Shown here: positions 27,899-36,900 of the stretch, one piece after another | How positions within the stretch are numbered: the first letter of the stretch is position 1 | Layout of the letters: each line of letters begins with the position of its first letter | Assembly: GCA_964626495.1 (NCBI GenBank) | Contig: CAZVFT010000001.1 | Span: 4,878 to 68,877 of the forward strand | Origin: JACNLN01 sp964626495 | Lineage (GTDB): Bacteria > Fidelibacterota > Marinisomatia > Marinisomatales > CAZVFT01 | Direction: 5' to 3' | DNA: 64,000 nucleotides | Program-made: the position numbers and the translations under genes | Notes under the pieces: model-generated | Database searches by the model: none | What the model saw: only the letters and a program-made list of their open reading frames with translations | What the model was told of the DNA's origin: nothing

Positions 27899-29632
27899 TT
27901 ACTGTTTTTTAACCAAAACATAACGCTCGAAGGTAGTGCGATTAAGAATTGGTTTCATTTTTTGTACTTGGGTGCCCTCATCAGGTTGCTCTACATCAAC
28001 AAATTTTTCTCCGACCCTGTATTCAACAACATATGCGAGCGGGTAAAAACCGATTTGAGATGGAAGGGGCTGCCATTGAATGGAAATAGTATTAGGGTCA
28101 AACAGAACTCCTTCGGGAGCTGCTGAGAACCAGGAAAAACTATAAAAGGAACCCCCATTTTCAGGCTTAAGTGAAATGAAAAGCATTTCTCCAACAAGAA
28201 CGGTGTCTGAAATTTCAATCCCTGGGGGAATAACAACTCTCTCCGGAGATACTTCTGATGTATCCCCTTCTTTTATGGCAGTCAATTGTACTTTTTGAAC
28301 GGTTCTTTTTGCAGAGAAACTGAGATCATATTCCCCTTCAGCTTCTTCTGTATCAGGCGCAGAGAGAGTGGTGTCTTCAACAGGAATGGGTTCAATTTCG
28401 GTGGAAATTGGGGTAAGCTGAGCTTTCTGTATTTTGGAGAGCGCCACCCGGTCAAGGGTATCTTCCTTTGCCTTCTTATCCTCCTCTGCTTCTGTTGGCA
28501 CCTCGCCGGGGATAGCGGCTAGCGAAAGTCTTTTTACCTGTGCTCGAAGTTTTTTCTCGGTTGTAGCAGGCTTTTCTGTCGGCATCAAGGAAACGATCTT
28601 TCTCGCGGCGACTCCAAGTTCTGCCCGTTCTAAAAGGATATCATTAATAGCAGCGGGGGAAATGCCTTTATATGGAAAAAGAAAGAGAGGACATAAGATT
28701 TCGTTAAGATGACTGACAGTAACAGATTCTTCATCTACTTCAAGAGAGATACATATACCCTCTCGGGAAGGAATGATGATGTCAGAAAGACCGTTTTGAT
28801 TGATGTCTACCACGGTTATTCCCGCTGATAAAACAGAGCCGGGGGGAATACGCATATCTTCAGCGGGGATATAGCGGGCGGTGCCCTCAAAAAATTCTCC
28901 CCCATGATTTTCAAAGACCTGTACAGCTGTCCTGTTGATTTCTAGGCTGATGGCAATTAAATCAATCAAATTATCCTGATTATAATCCATAGCAGCGACA
29001 TAAATGTGGCCATATCCGGACTGAAGCATTTTGGATGTTAAGGTTGCTTGCTGTTTAAGTTTTAATAAGCCGTCAGAATAATCGGCATCGAGCAGAGATA
29101 TGGCACGTTTTGGGCTCCCCAGAACAACGGCAAGCTCATCATCGCCTTCTCCTAAAGCATCAAAGACAGCTATGCTTGAGGTTCCAAGATAATTCCAGGT
29201 GGAAGTGGGTTGTTGAGGAAATTCACTCCCTGACCATTCAAACATTAAAATTGTTTGAGACTCCTTTTTCTGGTTAGAAGGTTTAAGAATATTAAGAGCA
29301 ACGATAATTTCCGGAGAATCGTCCCCGTTAATATCGGTGATTTCTGCATCGACAAGTGAACAGTTAACATTTTTTGGGATCTGGTAATGCCATAATAGCA
29401 CATGTTCTCCCAGCTCATCAATTTCAGAAAATGAAACAATAGTAGCATGTTGGTCTTCTTGATTTACTTTATCAATTGCTAAGAATTCACTCAAACCATC
29501 TCTATCAAAATCATATGTCCCAACAAGGGATATTACGAAGCGGTTTTGAGCATAAACGGTAAATTGATGAAAAAAAAGACAGATAAATGTTATGTATAAA
29601 AAACGTTTTATTTTCCGTAATAAAGTTTTCAT
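27899..29632 (-). CDS. FG-GAP/VCBS repeat surface protein, short paralog
   Basis: 577-aa exported protein with signal peptide (FLYITFICLFFHQFTVYAQ). It is clearly paralogous to the next gene: both begin GxYDFDxDxLxEFLxI, share EIDELG, and carry similar calcium-loop repeats (DINGDDSPE, DYNQDNLID, DINQNGLSD). After the propeller-like part comes a ~120-residue Glu/Lys/Thr-rich linker. A single domain follows (PPGIEISDTVLV to YVLVKKQ) that aligns with the first Ig-like region of the large paralog. It therefore looks like the large protein without the cadherin-like array. The two genes are 36 bp apart and co-directional. Function unknown. Confidence 0.78.
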   Translation of the reverse strand: MKTLLRKIKRFLYITFICLFFHQFTVYAQNRFVISLVGTYDFDRDGLSEFLAIDKVNQEDQHATIVSFSEIDELGEHVLLWHYQIPKNVNCSLVDAEITDINGDDSPEIIVALNILKPSNQKKESQTILMFEWSGSEFPQQPTSTWNYLGTSSIAVFDALGEGDDELAVVLGSPKRAISLLDADYSDGLLKLKQQATLTSKMLQSGYGHIYVAAMDYNQDNLIDLIAISLEINRTAVQVFENHGGEFFEGTARYIPAEDMRIPPGSVLSAGITVVDINQNGLSDIIIPSREGICISLEVDEESVTVSHLNEILCPLFLFPYKGISPAAINDILLERAELGVAARKIVSLMPTEKPATTEKKLRAQVKRLSLAAIPGEVPTEAEEDKKAKEDTLDRVALSKIQKAQLTPISTEIEPIPVEDTTLSAPDTEEAEGEYDLSFSAKRTVQKVQLTAIKEGDTSEVSPERVVIPPGIEISDTVLVGEMLFISLKPENGGSFYSFSWFSAAPEGVLFDPNTISIQWQPLPSQIGFYPLAYVVEYRVGEKFVDVEQPDEGTQVQKMKPILNRTTFERYVLVKKQ

Positions 29633-29846
29633 TAAAGTATTTATGATTTATGAGCGTTAAGAGTCAGTATGAATCTTACAATCTTTCAACTAATTGCTCA
29701 ATGTGAAGACATTCGATACATCCAATAATACTCTTTGAATATATCGGAAGGTTGACACAAAATCAAGCAAAAACGTGACTAAAGTTCCCCCGAAATATTT
29801 TTTTTGTTTTAATGGTATTAGTGAATGCCAATAAATGTATTTGTTC

Positions 29847-29899
29847 ATTCTTTTGTCTTGTCCGTCGGTAGCCGGACTCCTTCGGAGATACAAAAGAAT
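29847..29899. repeat. nested hairpin repeat, CCGGAC core with ATTCTTTTGT arms
   Basis: Outer arms ATTCTTTTGT (29847-29856) and ACAAAAGAAT (29890-29899) are perfectly complementary. They enclose a core TCCGTCGGTAGCCGGAC followed by a small CTCCTTCGGAG-type hairpin. The core matches the element to the right of the RAYT remnant (46841-46857) at 14 of 17 positions. Confidence 0.7.
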
Positions 29900-29930
29900 C
29901 AAAAAATCAAGGCTGTTGAATATTTGCTAA

Positions 29931-29946
29931 TCCGGCATATGCCGGA
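29931..29946. repeat. 16-bp GC-rich palindrome
   Basis: TCCGGCATATGCCGGA, a perfect palindrome between two longer hairpin repeats of the same flavour. Confidence 0.65.
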
Positions 29947-29956
29947 CCATTCTCTA

Positions 29957-30005
29957 AAAGAAACAAACTCATCCGGCAACTGCCGGATTCAAACAGTGTT
30001 TCTTT
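29957..30005. repeat. nested hairpin repeat with AAAGAAAC arms
   Basis: Arms AAAGAAAC (29957-29964) and GTTTCTTT (29998-30005) enclose ATCCGGC-AACT-GCCGGAT. The right arm runs into a T tract, so it could also act as a plus-strand terminator, but no plus-strand gene precedes it. Confidence 0.65.
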
Positions 30006-30232
30006 TTTAACGAGAATTCCATCAAGTTTATTAACGCAAATATTCAAAGGCCGTTTTATAACTCCAATTATCATCTTAGATAACAGAAAACAACGCTGAC
30101 ACTAATATAGTTCTCTATCTTCACAAATAACGTTAGTTATTGAAATACATAAACCATTTTCGTGGGAAGTCCTGAAAACGTGAATGTTAATAAGGATCAA
30201 TATTTCAGGTATAGGCTGAATAGTTGAGTATT

Positions 30233-30265
30233 CACAAAAATTGAAGAGAAACGTGTGCTGTTTCT
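30233..30265 (-). terminator. possible terminator after the IMPDH/GMP reductase gene
   Basis: On the minus strand AGAAAC and GTTTCT (6-bp stem, 7-nt loop, 30247-30265) are followed by a T-rich run ending near 30233, right after the stop codon. The stem is weak. Confidence 0.4.
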
Positions 30266-31273
30266 TTATTTTAATATTTCTGGTTTCAATTCAGATTTAT
30301 ACAGGACAAAAGATGCGTTTTCACGGAACTCTCTCAGGTTTTGTGCTGCCATGTAGCTCAATGTACTGCGTAATCCAGCTTCTATTTGATCAAAGATATT
30401 TTGCACCCCGCCCTTGTACTCGACGATTGTTTCGTCTCCCTCAATGTAGTAGGGAGTTTCAACACTTTTTTTCTGAACCGCAAAAGAGGCGGAGCCCCGA
30501 TACGCTTTGTATAATTTATCCTCGTATTTCAAAATATTTCCTTCAGCTTCTTTTGTTCCAGCAAACATTCTGCCGGTCATCACAAGGTCAGCTCCCAACC
30601 CCAGCGCTTTGGCGATGTCTCCCACAGTTGAAATGCCCCCATCGGCAATAATAAGAGCCTGACTTTTTATTTTTTTCTTAGCATCTCGACACTCCGTTAT
30701 ACTGGACACGATTCCCTGTCCCACGCCGGTCATAATGGGGGTTGTGCACATGGAGCCAGTCCCAATACCCACCCGAATAGCATCCACTCCAAGAACGGAT
30801 AAATATTCAAACCCTTCTTTAGAAGCAACATTTCCACAGATGATAAACGTATCCTCTAAATCTTTTATACGCTTAATCGTCGGCTCAACGGAAACATTGA
30901 AACCATTAGCAACATCCAAGATAAACAGCCTTGTTCCTAAGCCATAAAACCTTTTAACAATATCCTTTTCTTCTAAACCGACGGCAACAAATGCATCCAT
31001 TCCTGCAAGATTCAAAGACTCATATTGACTGATTCGATCTTCAATTGGTTGAAAACGATGAATCATGCCCAGCATGTTATTTTGAAAAAAAGCTTCGCAC
31101 ATCTTCTTACCGCAAATTGTATCCATGGGAGCTGGTAGGATAGGCATTCTCAAATGAATGTCTCTGTTTCCCCCCGCCAGATTAATGGACAGATCTATAT
31201 CCTGTCTCGAATTGATTTTTGACAGATTTCTTGGAATAAGAAAAACGTCATTATAGCCATATGTTTGTTTCAT
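30266..31273 (-). CDS. IMP dehydrogenase/GMP reductase family protein without CBS domains, likely GMP reductase
   Basis: 335-aa (beta/alpha)8-barrel purine nucleotide oxidoreductase. Evidence includes YNDVFLIPR at the N-terminus, PMDTICGKKMCEAF, FIICGNVASKEG and the catalytic loop GIGTGSMCTTPIMTGVGQG with Cys176. The phosphate-binding IADGGISTVGDIAKAL and the C-terminal YKGGVQNIFDQIEAGLRSTLSYM are also present. No CBS pair is inserted, and the Arg-Tyr flap typical of IMPDH is not evident, which favours GMP reductase (GMP to IMP, NADPH). The ATG at 31273 is preferred over an in-frame upstream start because AGAGGGA lies just before it. Confidence 0.8.
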   Translation of the reverse strand: MKQTYGYNDVFLIPRNLSKINSRQDIDLSINLAGGNRDIHLRMPILPAPMDTICGKKMCEAFFQNNMLGMIHRFQPIEDRISQYESLNLAGMDAFVAVGLEEKDIVKRFYGLGTRLFILDVANGFNVSVEPTIKRIKDLEDTFIICGNVASKEGFEYLSVLGVDAIRVGIGTGSMCTTPIMTGVGQGIVSSITECRDAKKKIKSQALIIADGGISTVGDIAKALGLGADLVMTGRMFAGTKEAEGNILKYEDKLYKAYRGSASFAVQKKSVETPYYIEGDETIVEYKGGVQNIFDQIEAGLRSTLSYMAAQNLREFRENASFVLYKSELKPEILK

Positions 31274-31337
31274 AATGTCCCTCTTTAAGATCTGTTTTGT
31301 GAGAATAACCCTCAAAACCATTGCGGAATAAGGTTAA

Positions 31338-31547
31338 AACACCTCACTTTACCCAAGAATAAAATAATCATGCTAAAAATATTTTACAATAGNNNNNNNN
31401 NNNNNNNNNNNNNNNNNNNNNNNNNNNNNNNNNNNNNNNNNNNNNNNNNNNNNNNNNNNNNNNNNNNNNNNNNNNNNNNNNNNNNNNNNNNNAACACCTC
31501 ACTTTACCCAAGAATAAAATAATCATGCTAAAAATATTTTACAATAG
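31338..31547. other. scaffold gap (100 N) flanked by an identical 55-bp sequence
   Basis: Positions 31393-31492 are N. The 55 bp before the gap (31338-31392) and the 55 bp after it (31493-31547) are identical, beginning AACACCTCACTTTACC and ending TTTTACAATAG. This is what two contigs overlapping by one k-mer look like after scaffolding. The real sequence is probably continuous with no missing DNA. Confidence 0.9.
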
Positions 31548-31578
31548 CGATAGTACGGAAAATGAAATAATTAACGCC

Positions 31579-31651
31579 AACTTTGCGGAAGTTGAACTTG
31601 TCGGGCCACTGACGGAACCCGTCCAGCAATCGACGGAACTTCCACAAAGTT
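31579..31651. repeat. hairpin repeat with AACTTTGCGGAAGTT arms
   Basis: AACTTTGCGGAAGTT (31579-31593) and AACTTCCACAAAGTT (31637-31651) are inverted repeats with one mismatch. They enclose a GC-rich middle containing GACGGAACCCGTCC. The left arm reappears at 33796, on the other side of the next gene. Confidence 0.7.
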
Positions 31652-31687
31652 TTATTTTCTAACAAAAATTCAACCTGAAAAATTTAC

Positions 31688-31778
31688 TTGACAAAGGTCA
31701 TATTTAGGATGTAAACTATTTTTAATTCACTTGGTATTAAACCAAGCTCCATTAATCAATTAAGGAGGAAAGAATAAA
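31688..31778 (+). promoter_or_regulatory. promoter and leader of the first sorting-domain protein
   Basis: TTGACA (31688-31693), an 18-bp spacer and TAAACT (31712-31717) form a plausible sigma70-type promoter. The leader has a small hairpin, CTTGGT/ACCAAG, and a strong ribosome-binding site AAGGAGG (31762-31768). The gene at 34000 has a similarly organised leader. Confidence 0.55.
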
Positions 31779-33722
31779 ATGAAAAAAGTTACAGTACTAA
31801 CAGTGATGCTAACACTGCTCATTGGCGGCCTGTATTCAGAAAAAGCGGCGGAACATCAGATTCTTCCAGCGATTACAGTAAAGGGTGATGTCAACTATAC
31901 TCCAAGTCGTGATCAGTTGTACTTCGAGGACTTCACTACCGGGATACCAGCTGACTGGACACAGGTACAATATAGCGGTACCGGCTTGTGGACCTGGGAA
32001 CCGAATGGAACGCCTGGCGAATTTCCCAACACCGATGGCATTTACATTGAAGCTGACAGTGATCAATACAGCACAGACGTTTTCGATGTGGGTATCTTCA
32101 CCGGTTTATTCGATCTTTCTGGATACGCTCTTATCGCATTGATCTATGATAGAAATTTCCAGGAATATGCGGATGATGGTGAAGCAGCCATCCGTACATA
32201 TTCTGGCGGAGTCTTGGAGGAAGAACTCTGGTGGCAGGACGTAGACGACCCTTATGGCGGCGTTCACGATACGCTGACCTTTAATCCAAGCGCTTACACC
32301 CATCCGGATTCTGTTCAAATTGAGTTCTGGTATTCCACAGAAGGCGGTACCTATGCGTGGTATTTCAAGCTTGACAATGTATCACTTGAGACCCTGACGG
32401 TTCCTGATTACGAAGTTTCCCTGTCGCCCACCAATCCCCCCGTCATAATTCCCCCGGGTGGAGGCTCCTTTGATTTCAATGTCACCTTCACAAATAATAC
32501 GGATATAACACAGAGCTTCTATGCTGTGCTATTTGCCACTCTGCCCAATGGAAATCAGTATGGACCGATCAACCCAACTCCTGCACAACTCAGTTTGGGT
32601 GCATACGGCACTTTAAGTGTCGACCTGACACAGAATGTGCCCGGGAATGCCCCGACCGGTGTTTACACATATTATTGTTTAGTGGGAACGGGCTATAGTA
32701 GTATTATGGACTCAAGCGGCTTTACATTTGAGAAACTCCTGACGAATGAAATAGAGCTTCAATATGACGATGGTACATACTATAACGCATGGGTGTTCTA
32801 CGATGGGGATAACATCTGGTACTCGCATTATTTTGCTACGGTTGGTTCGCAAATCACGAAAATTACCGGTTTCTACTGGCCAGACGGTTGGCCGGACATG
32901 ACGTTAGAAAATGTAAGGCTACAGCTCTGGGATGATTCTGGAGGCTATCCCGGTACTCAGTTGTGGACCGAGGATGTGTTGCCTGATGACCCGAATGGAA
33001 TGGGTGGCGGATGGGCAGAATCTATCGTTACTCCGCCTATAGCCATTGACGACTTCTATGTTGTAAACTGGCAGATCGGTGACTATGGCATAGACCCCTT
33101 AGAAGGTATTTGTATGGACGATGGCGAAGATTATGTTCAGTACCAGGGCTATGGGACTAATGATGGTTCAGGCAACTTTACTTGGACTTCTACGGCAGGA
33201 ATGGGCGGTGACTTAATGTTACGTGCTTGGGCGCTGCTACCCTCAGGTCGTGCGCTGCAGCTTTCTCCGGGACATACCAACTGGGATGTCTTGTACACAG
33301 ATGTAGGTATCCCGGCAAGCGCAGGCGATCGCTGGTACGTGGATGGCGTTGTTTCGGAAGATGGAACACCCATTATAGGGAATCCGGAAGGTGTGATGAG
33401 AACAGGTGATGCCCAGCTTCCCGGGACATTTGCCCTTCATCAGAACTATCCGAACCCATTCAACCCGACAACCACCATCACGTATGATGTTGCGAAAGAG
33501 TCCGATGTGCGGGTAGATATCTACTCGCTGACAGGTCAACTGGTATATACACTGGTAACAGGAGGCAATCATCCTGCTGGCAGCTATTCTGTCAACTGGA
33601 ATGGCACCAATTACTATGGCGATATAGTACCATCTGGTATGTACCTGTATCGGGTTACAGCAAGCGATGCCGACGGAACGGTTAATTACACTGCTACGAA
33701 GAAGCTTATCCTGATGAAATAA
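31779..33722 (+). CDS. secreted protein with a type IX-style C-terminal sorting domain
   Basis: 647-aa exported protein. Signal peptide at residues 1-20 (VTVLTVMLTLLIGGLYS). Residues about 45-200 look like a jelly-roll carbohydrate-binding or MAM-like domain (YFEDFTTGIPADWTQ to WYFKLDNVSLE). Residues about 208-320 form a beta-sandwich shared with the gene at 34000 (PDYEVSLSPTNPPV to DSSGFTFEKL). A second beta domain follows. From about residue 550 the FlgD-Ig-like sorting domain begins (FALHQNYPNPFNPTTTITY) and ends SGMYLYRVTAS...KKLILMK. The protein should be exported and attached or released by a type IX system; no such machinery is in the window. Substrate unknown. Confidence 0.82.
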   Translation: MKKVTVLTVMLTLLIGGLYSEKAAEHQILPAITVKGDVNYTPSRDQLYFEDFTTGIPADWTQVQYSGTGLWTWEPNGTPGEFPNTDGIYIEADSDQYSTDVFDVGIFTGLFDLSGYALIALIYDRNFQEYADDGEAAIRTYSGGVLEEELWWQDVDDPYGGVHDTLTFNPSAYTHPDSVQIEFWYSTEGGTYAWYFKLDNVSLETLTVPDYEVSLSPTNPPVIIPPGGGSFDFNVTFTNNTDITQSFYAVLFATLPNGNQYGPINPTPAQLSLGAYGTLSVDLTQNVPGNAPTGVYTYYCLVGTGYSSIMDSSGFTFEKLLTNEIELQYDDGTYYNAWVFYDGDNIWYSHYFATVGSQITKITGFYWPDGWPDMTLENVRLQLWDDSGGYPGTQLWTEDVLPDDPNGMGGGWAESIVTPPIAIDDFYVVNWQIGDYGIDPLEGICMDDGEDYVQYQGYGTNDGSGNFTWTSTAGMGGDLMLRAWALLPSGRALQLSPGHTNWDVLYTDVGIPASAGDRWYVDGVVSEDGTPIIGNPEGVMRTGDAQLPGTFALHQNYPNPFNPTTTITYDVAKESDVRVDIYSLTGQLVYTLVTGGNHPAGSYSVNWNGTNYYGDIVPSGMYLYRVTASDADGTVNYTATKKLILMK

Positions 33723-33754
33723 GGATAAGTTTCATCATAATGAAACGGATTATG

Positions 33755-33784
33755 GGGGCGCTCAGGCGCCCCTTGTTTTTTTTA
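33755..33784 (+). terminator. rho-independent terminator
   Basis: GGGGCGC-TCAG-GCGCCCC stem (33756-33773) followed by TTG and eight T residues, 33 bp after the stop of the gene at 31779. Confidence 0.93.
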
Positions 33785-33795
33785 GGTAATTGTTC

Positions 33796-33849
33796 AACTT
33801 TGCGGAAGTTTCCGCCGGTAGGCGGACAGGCTCCACTCCTGCAAAGATT
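33796..33849. repeat. hairpin repeat with CCGCCGGTAGGCGGACAGG core
   Basis: The core TCCGCCGGTAGGCGGA (33811-33826) is a perfect stem with GGTA loop, followed by CAGG. The arms AACTTTGCGGAAGT (33796-33809) and ACTCCTGCAAAGATT (33835-33849) are complementary with a few mismatches. The core recurs at 63541 and 63607; the left arm recurs at 31579. Confidence 0.75.
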
Positions 33850-33897
33850 AGGAAATTGTGATAAAGGTCACAAAGCTCAGAAAAAAACTAATTTGTG

Positions 33898-33999
33898 TTG
33901 ACAAATATAAAGTTAGTATATAAATTGACAACAATTCATTTGGTCTCTTAAGGTTAAGGCCAAAACTTCAATAACTAACTTTAAGGAGGAAACAGAAAT
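33898..33999 (+). promoter_or_regulatory. promoter and leader of the second sorting-domain protein
   Basis: TTGACA (33898-33903) with TAAATT about 17 bp downstream, then a TTTGG/CCAAA hairpin in the leader and ribosome-binding site AAGGAGG (33983-33989). The layout parallels the leader before 31779: TTGACA, AATTCA followed by a TTGG hairpin, a strong Shine-Dalgarno, then a start reading MKK. Confidence 0.5.
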
Positions 34000-36900
34000 A
34001 TGAAAAAAGGAATAGTACTAACTGTGATGGTAGCACTGTTGGTTGGCGGCTTGTTTGCGGGAGTTCAAAGAACGGATAATGTTTTCGAAATGCCTCCGGG
34101 TTATGGTGAACAATTGCAAAATCCTGCTATAGGAAACCGCGCTGATTTCACCATCACCCTAACAGATGATTATGGCGATGGCTGGAATGGTGGAATGCTT
34201 GATGTTATAGTTAACGGTACTGTTGTGCTTGATGATATTACAATCGTTTCTGGATCTGGACCAGAAAGCCATACCTTTGCTGTAAATAATGATGATTCGG
34301 TTTATGTTGATTATACTGCAAGTGGCTGGCCTGAGGAAAATGCCTATTACGTCTATGACAATGGTGGTGGCTTAGTTGTTTCATCAGGTGATGGCGGTGT
34401 AGTGCCTACTGATGTTTGGTTTTATGCTGTTGTAGTCTCTGGTTACTATACAATATATGATATTCAGTACACCACTGACCCGAGCGGAAATTCACCGTTA
34501 CTGGATTCGACCGTTACCACTGTCGGCATTGTCACAGCAACCGATGGTTCCAGTAAGCACTTCCTTCAGGATGGCGCAGGCGCATGGAATGGTATTTATA
34601 TTTACGATTCCGGCAATACCTACACGGTAGGCGATGAAATATCCATTACAGCGGAAGTGAATGAGTATTACAACCAGACACAGCTGTATAATGTTGATAC
34701 TGTTATTGTAGCTTCTTCTGGAAATACTCTTCCAGCTCCAGAGCTTCTAACAACCTATGTTGTGAGTAGTGAAGAAGCTTATGAAGGTGTGCTGGTAAAA
34801 GTCATGAACGCAACCTGCGTTGATACTGCAAACAGCTACGGTGAGTGGGAGGTTGATGATGGTTCTGGTCCCTGTGTAGCTGACGATATCTTCTATGGCT
34901 TTTCCCCCACATTGGGCACGGCTTATGATGTCGCCGGACCGGTTGCTTACACGTATGGTGCATATAAGATAGAACCCAGGGATGCCAGCGATATTGTTGA
35001 AGCAGGCACAGGACCCGCCCTTGATGTGGACTTTGAAGCGGGACTCCCGGCTGATTGGATACAGGATACGGGCGATGACTTTGACTGGACATGGGATGCA
35101 GGTGGAACCCCCTCTTCTAACACGGGACCGTCTGGTGATCATACAACCGGTACAGGGTATTACATGTTTACTGAATCATCGGTTAACTATCTCCATACAG
35201 CAAATCTGCTAACACCAGCACTTAATGTGACTGCAATGGGCGCGCCAAATCTTGTTTTCTGGTATCATATGTATGGCGAAGCAATGGGAACTCTGAATAT
35301 TGATGTTTCAGAAGACGGCGGTACTAACTGGACGAATGCTTGGACTGAAAGCGGAGATCATGGCGATGTGTGGTTAATGGGTTCCGTTAGTCTTTCTGGT
35401 TTCGCATCACCATTAGTGATCAGATTCCAGGGTGTAACAGGATCTTCATACACAAGCGATATGGCGATTGATGATGTCTGGGTTGGTGATATGGCATATC
35501 CCCCAAGCCCGACCACCCCGGTCTATCCTCCGGATCTGGCAACACAGGCCCCGGTTGATGGATCTTTAACCTGGAATCCAGCTGTGGGTGCTGATGGGTA
35601 TGTTCTATACTTCGGTACCGATGGTGGCGGAGTAACAGACCCAACTAACATCGAAGATGGTTTAGACGTTGGTAATGTTACAAGCTATACCTATACAGGT
35701 TTGGTTGGCGCCACAACACACTACTGGAAAGTCGTTCCATATAATTCTTATGGTTCAGCTACTGGCTGTGATATCTGGGAATTTGAGACGGTTGATGCAT
35801 CAGCTGGCTGTGTCATTGGTAGCGGCACCACCCCGTGGGAGTTTCCTTTCTATACATACTATATGGATGCCAGGCTACAGACGATCTACCTTGCCTCTGA
35901 GTTTCCAGCCGGATATACTATTACGTCTCTTCAATTAGACGTTTCAATACTGCCCGGACAAACTCTTGAGAACTGGTACATCAGAATGAAGGAGACAACA
36001 GCTACTACAGTTACCGCTTTTGATAATGCTGATCTGGTTACTGTCCTTACAGCAACAAATGTGGATGTTACTACAACTGGCTGGGTGGAATTTGTCTTTG
36101 ATACTCCATTCACATATACGGGTATAAACAACCTGTTGGTTGATTTCTGTTTTGACAACAGTGCCTATACCTCAAATGGAGCAACGTTGGCTTTCGATAG
36201 CGGTAGTAATCGTTCCGTCTACTTGTATGCGGATTTATCTACGGGTGACCTGCTGAATTCAACGGGTGGAACTACATCCACGATGTGCGATAACATCTGG
36301 TTTGTTGGATCTATCTATGTTCCTGCGTTTGGGAATCTTGACGGTTATGTGTATAAGTATGGAACAACAGATCCAATTCAGGGTGCAGCTGTAACGTTTG
36401 CTAATTATGTAGATTCAACTGATGCCAGCGGATACTATAACATCCAAAATGCTCTTACGGGCACTTACGATGTAACCTGCAGCGATCTCGGTTATCATAC
36501 CACTGTTGCAACGGGCATTGATATTCTGGATGGACAGACAACCGCATTGGATTTCTACCTTGAATGGGCAGAAATTGCTGTAAATCCAGCATCATTCAGC
36601 GTTACGCTTGATCCGGATAATACTCTGGCTGAAACATTCAATATTGCTAATGCTGGACCCGGCGATTTGACTTACAGCTGTTCTATCCAGTTTGGTACTC
36701 GTAGATATAATACGGTAGATCCAAGCCAGCAGGGAAGCTTACCTACTACTGATAACAGCGAATACTCACCCGAACAGGCAGAGCGTGTAAAACATACCCT
36801 TCAACCCGAGGATACATGGGATGTTCTTTATAGCTTCAACCTCACGGATGGAGGACAACCCGGTATTGAGACAAACGGTCAGCATATCTACACAGCCGAC

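Larger units (their letters stand above)
29633..30232. other. intergenic region with three palindromic repeats
   Basis: About 600 bp with no convincing gene. The AT-rich background is broken by three GC-rich palindromes listed separately (29847-29899, 29931-29946, 29957-30005). The promoter of the FG-GAP operon should lie at its left end. Nothing else is recognised. Confidence 0.6.

Noticed and set aside
29957..30005. Intrinsic terminator only
   Set aside because: The hairpin has a T tract on the plus strand, but no plus-strand gene precedes it, and its core resembles the repeat family; a repeat call explains it better.
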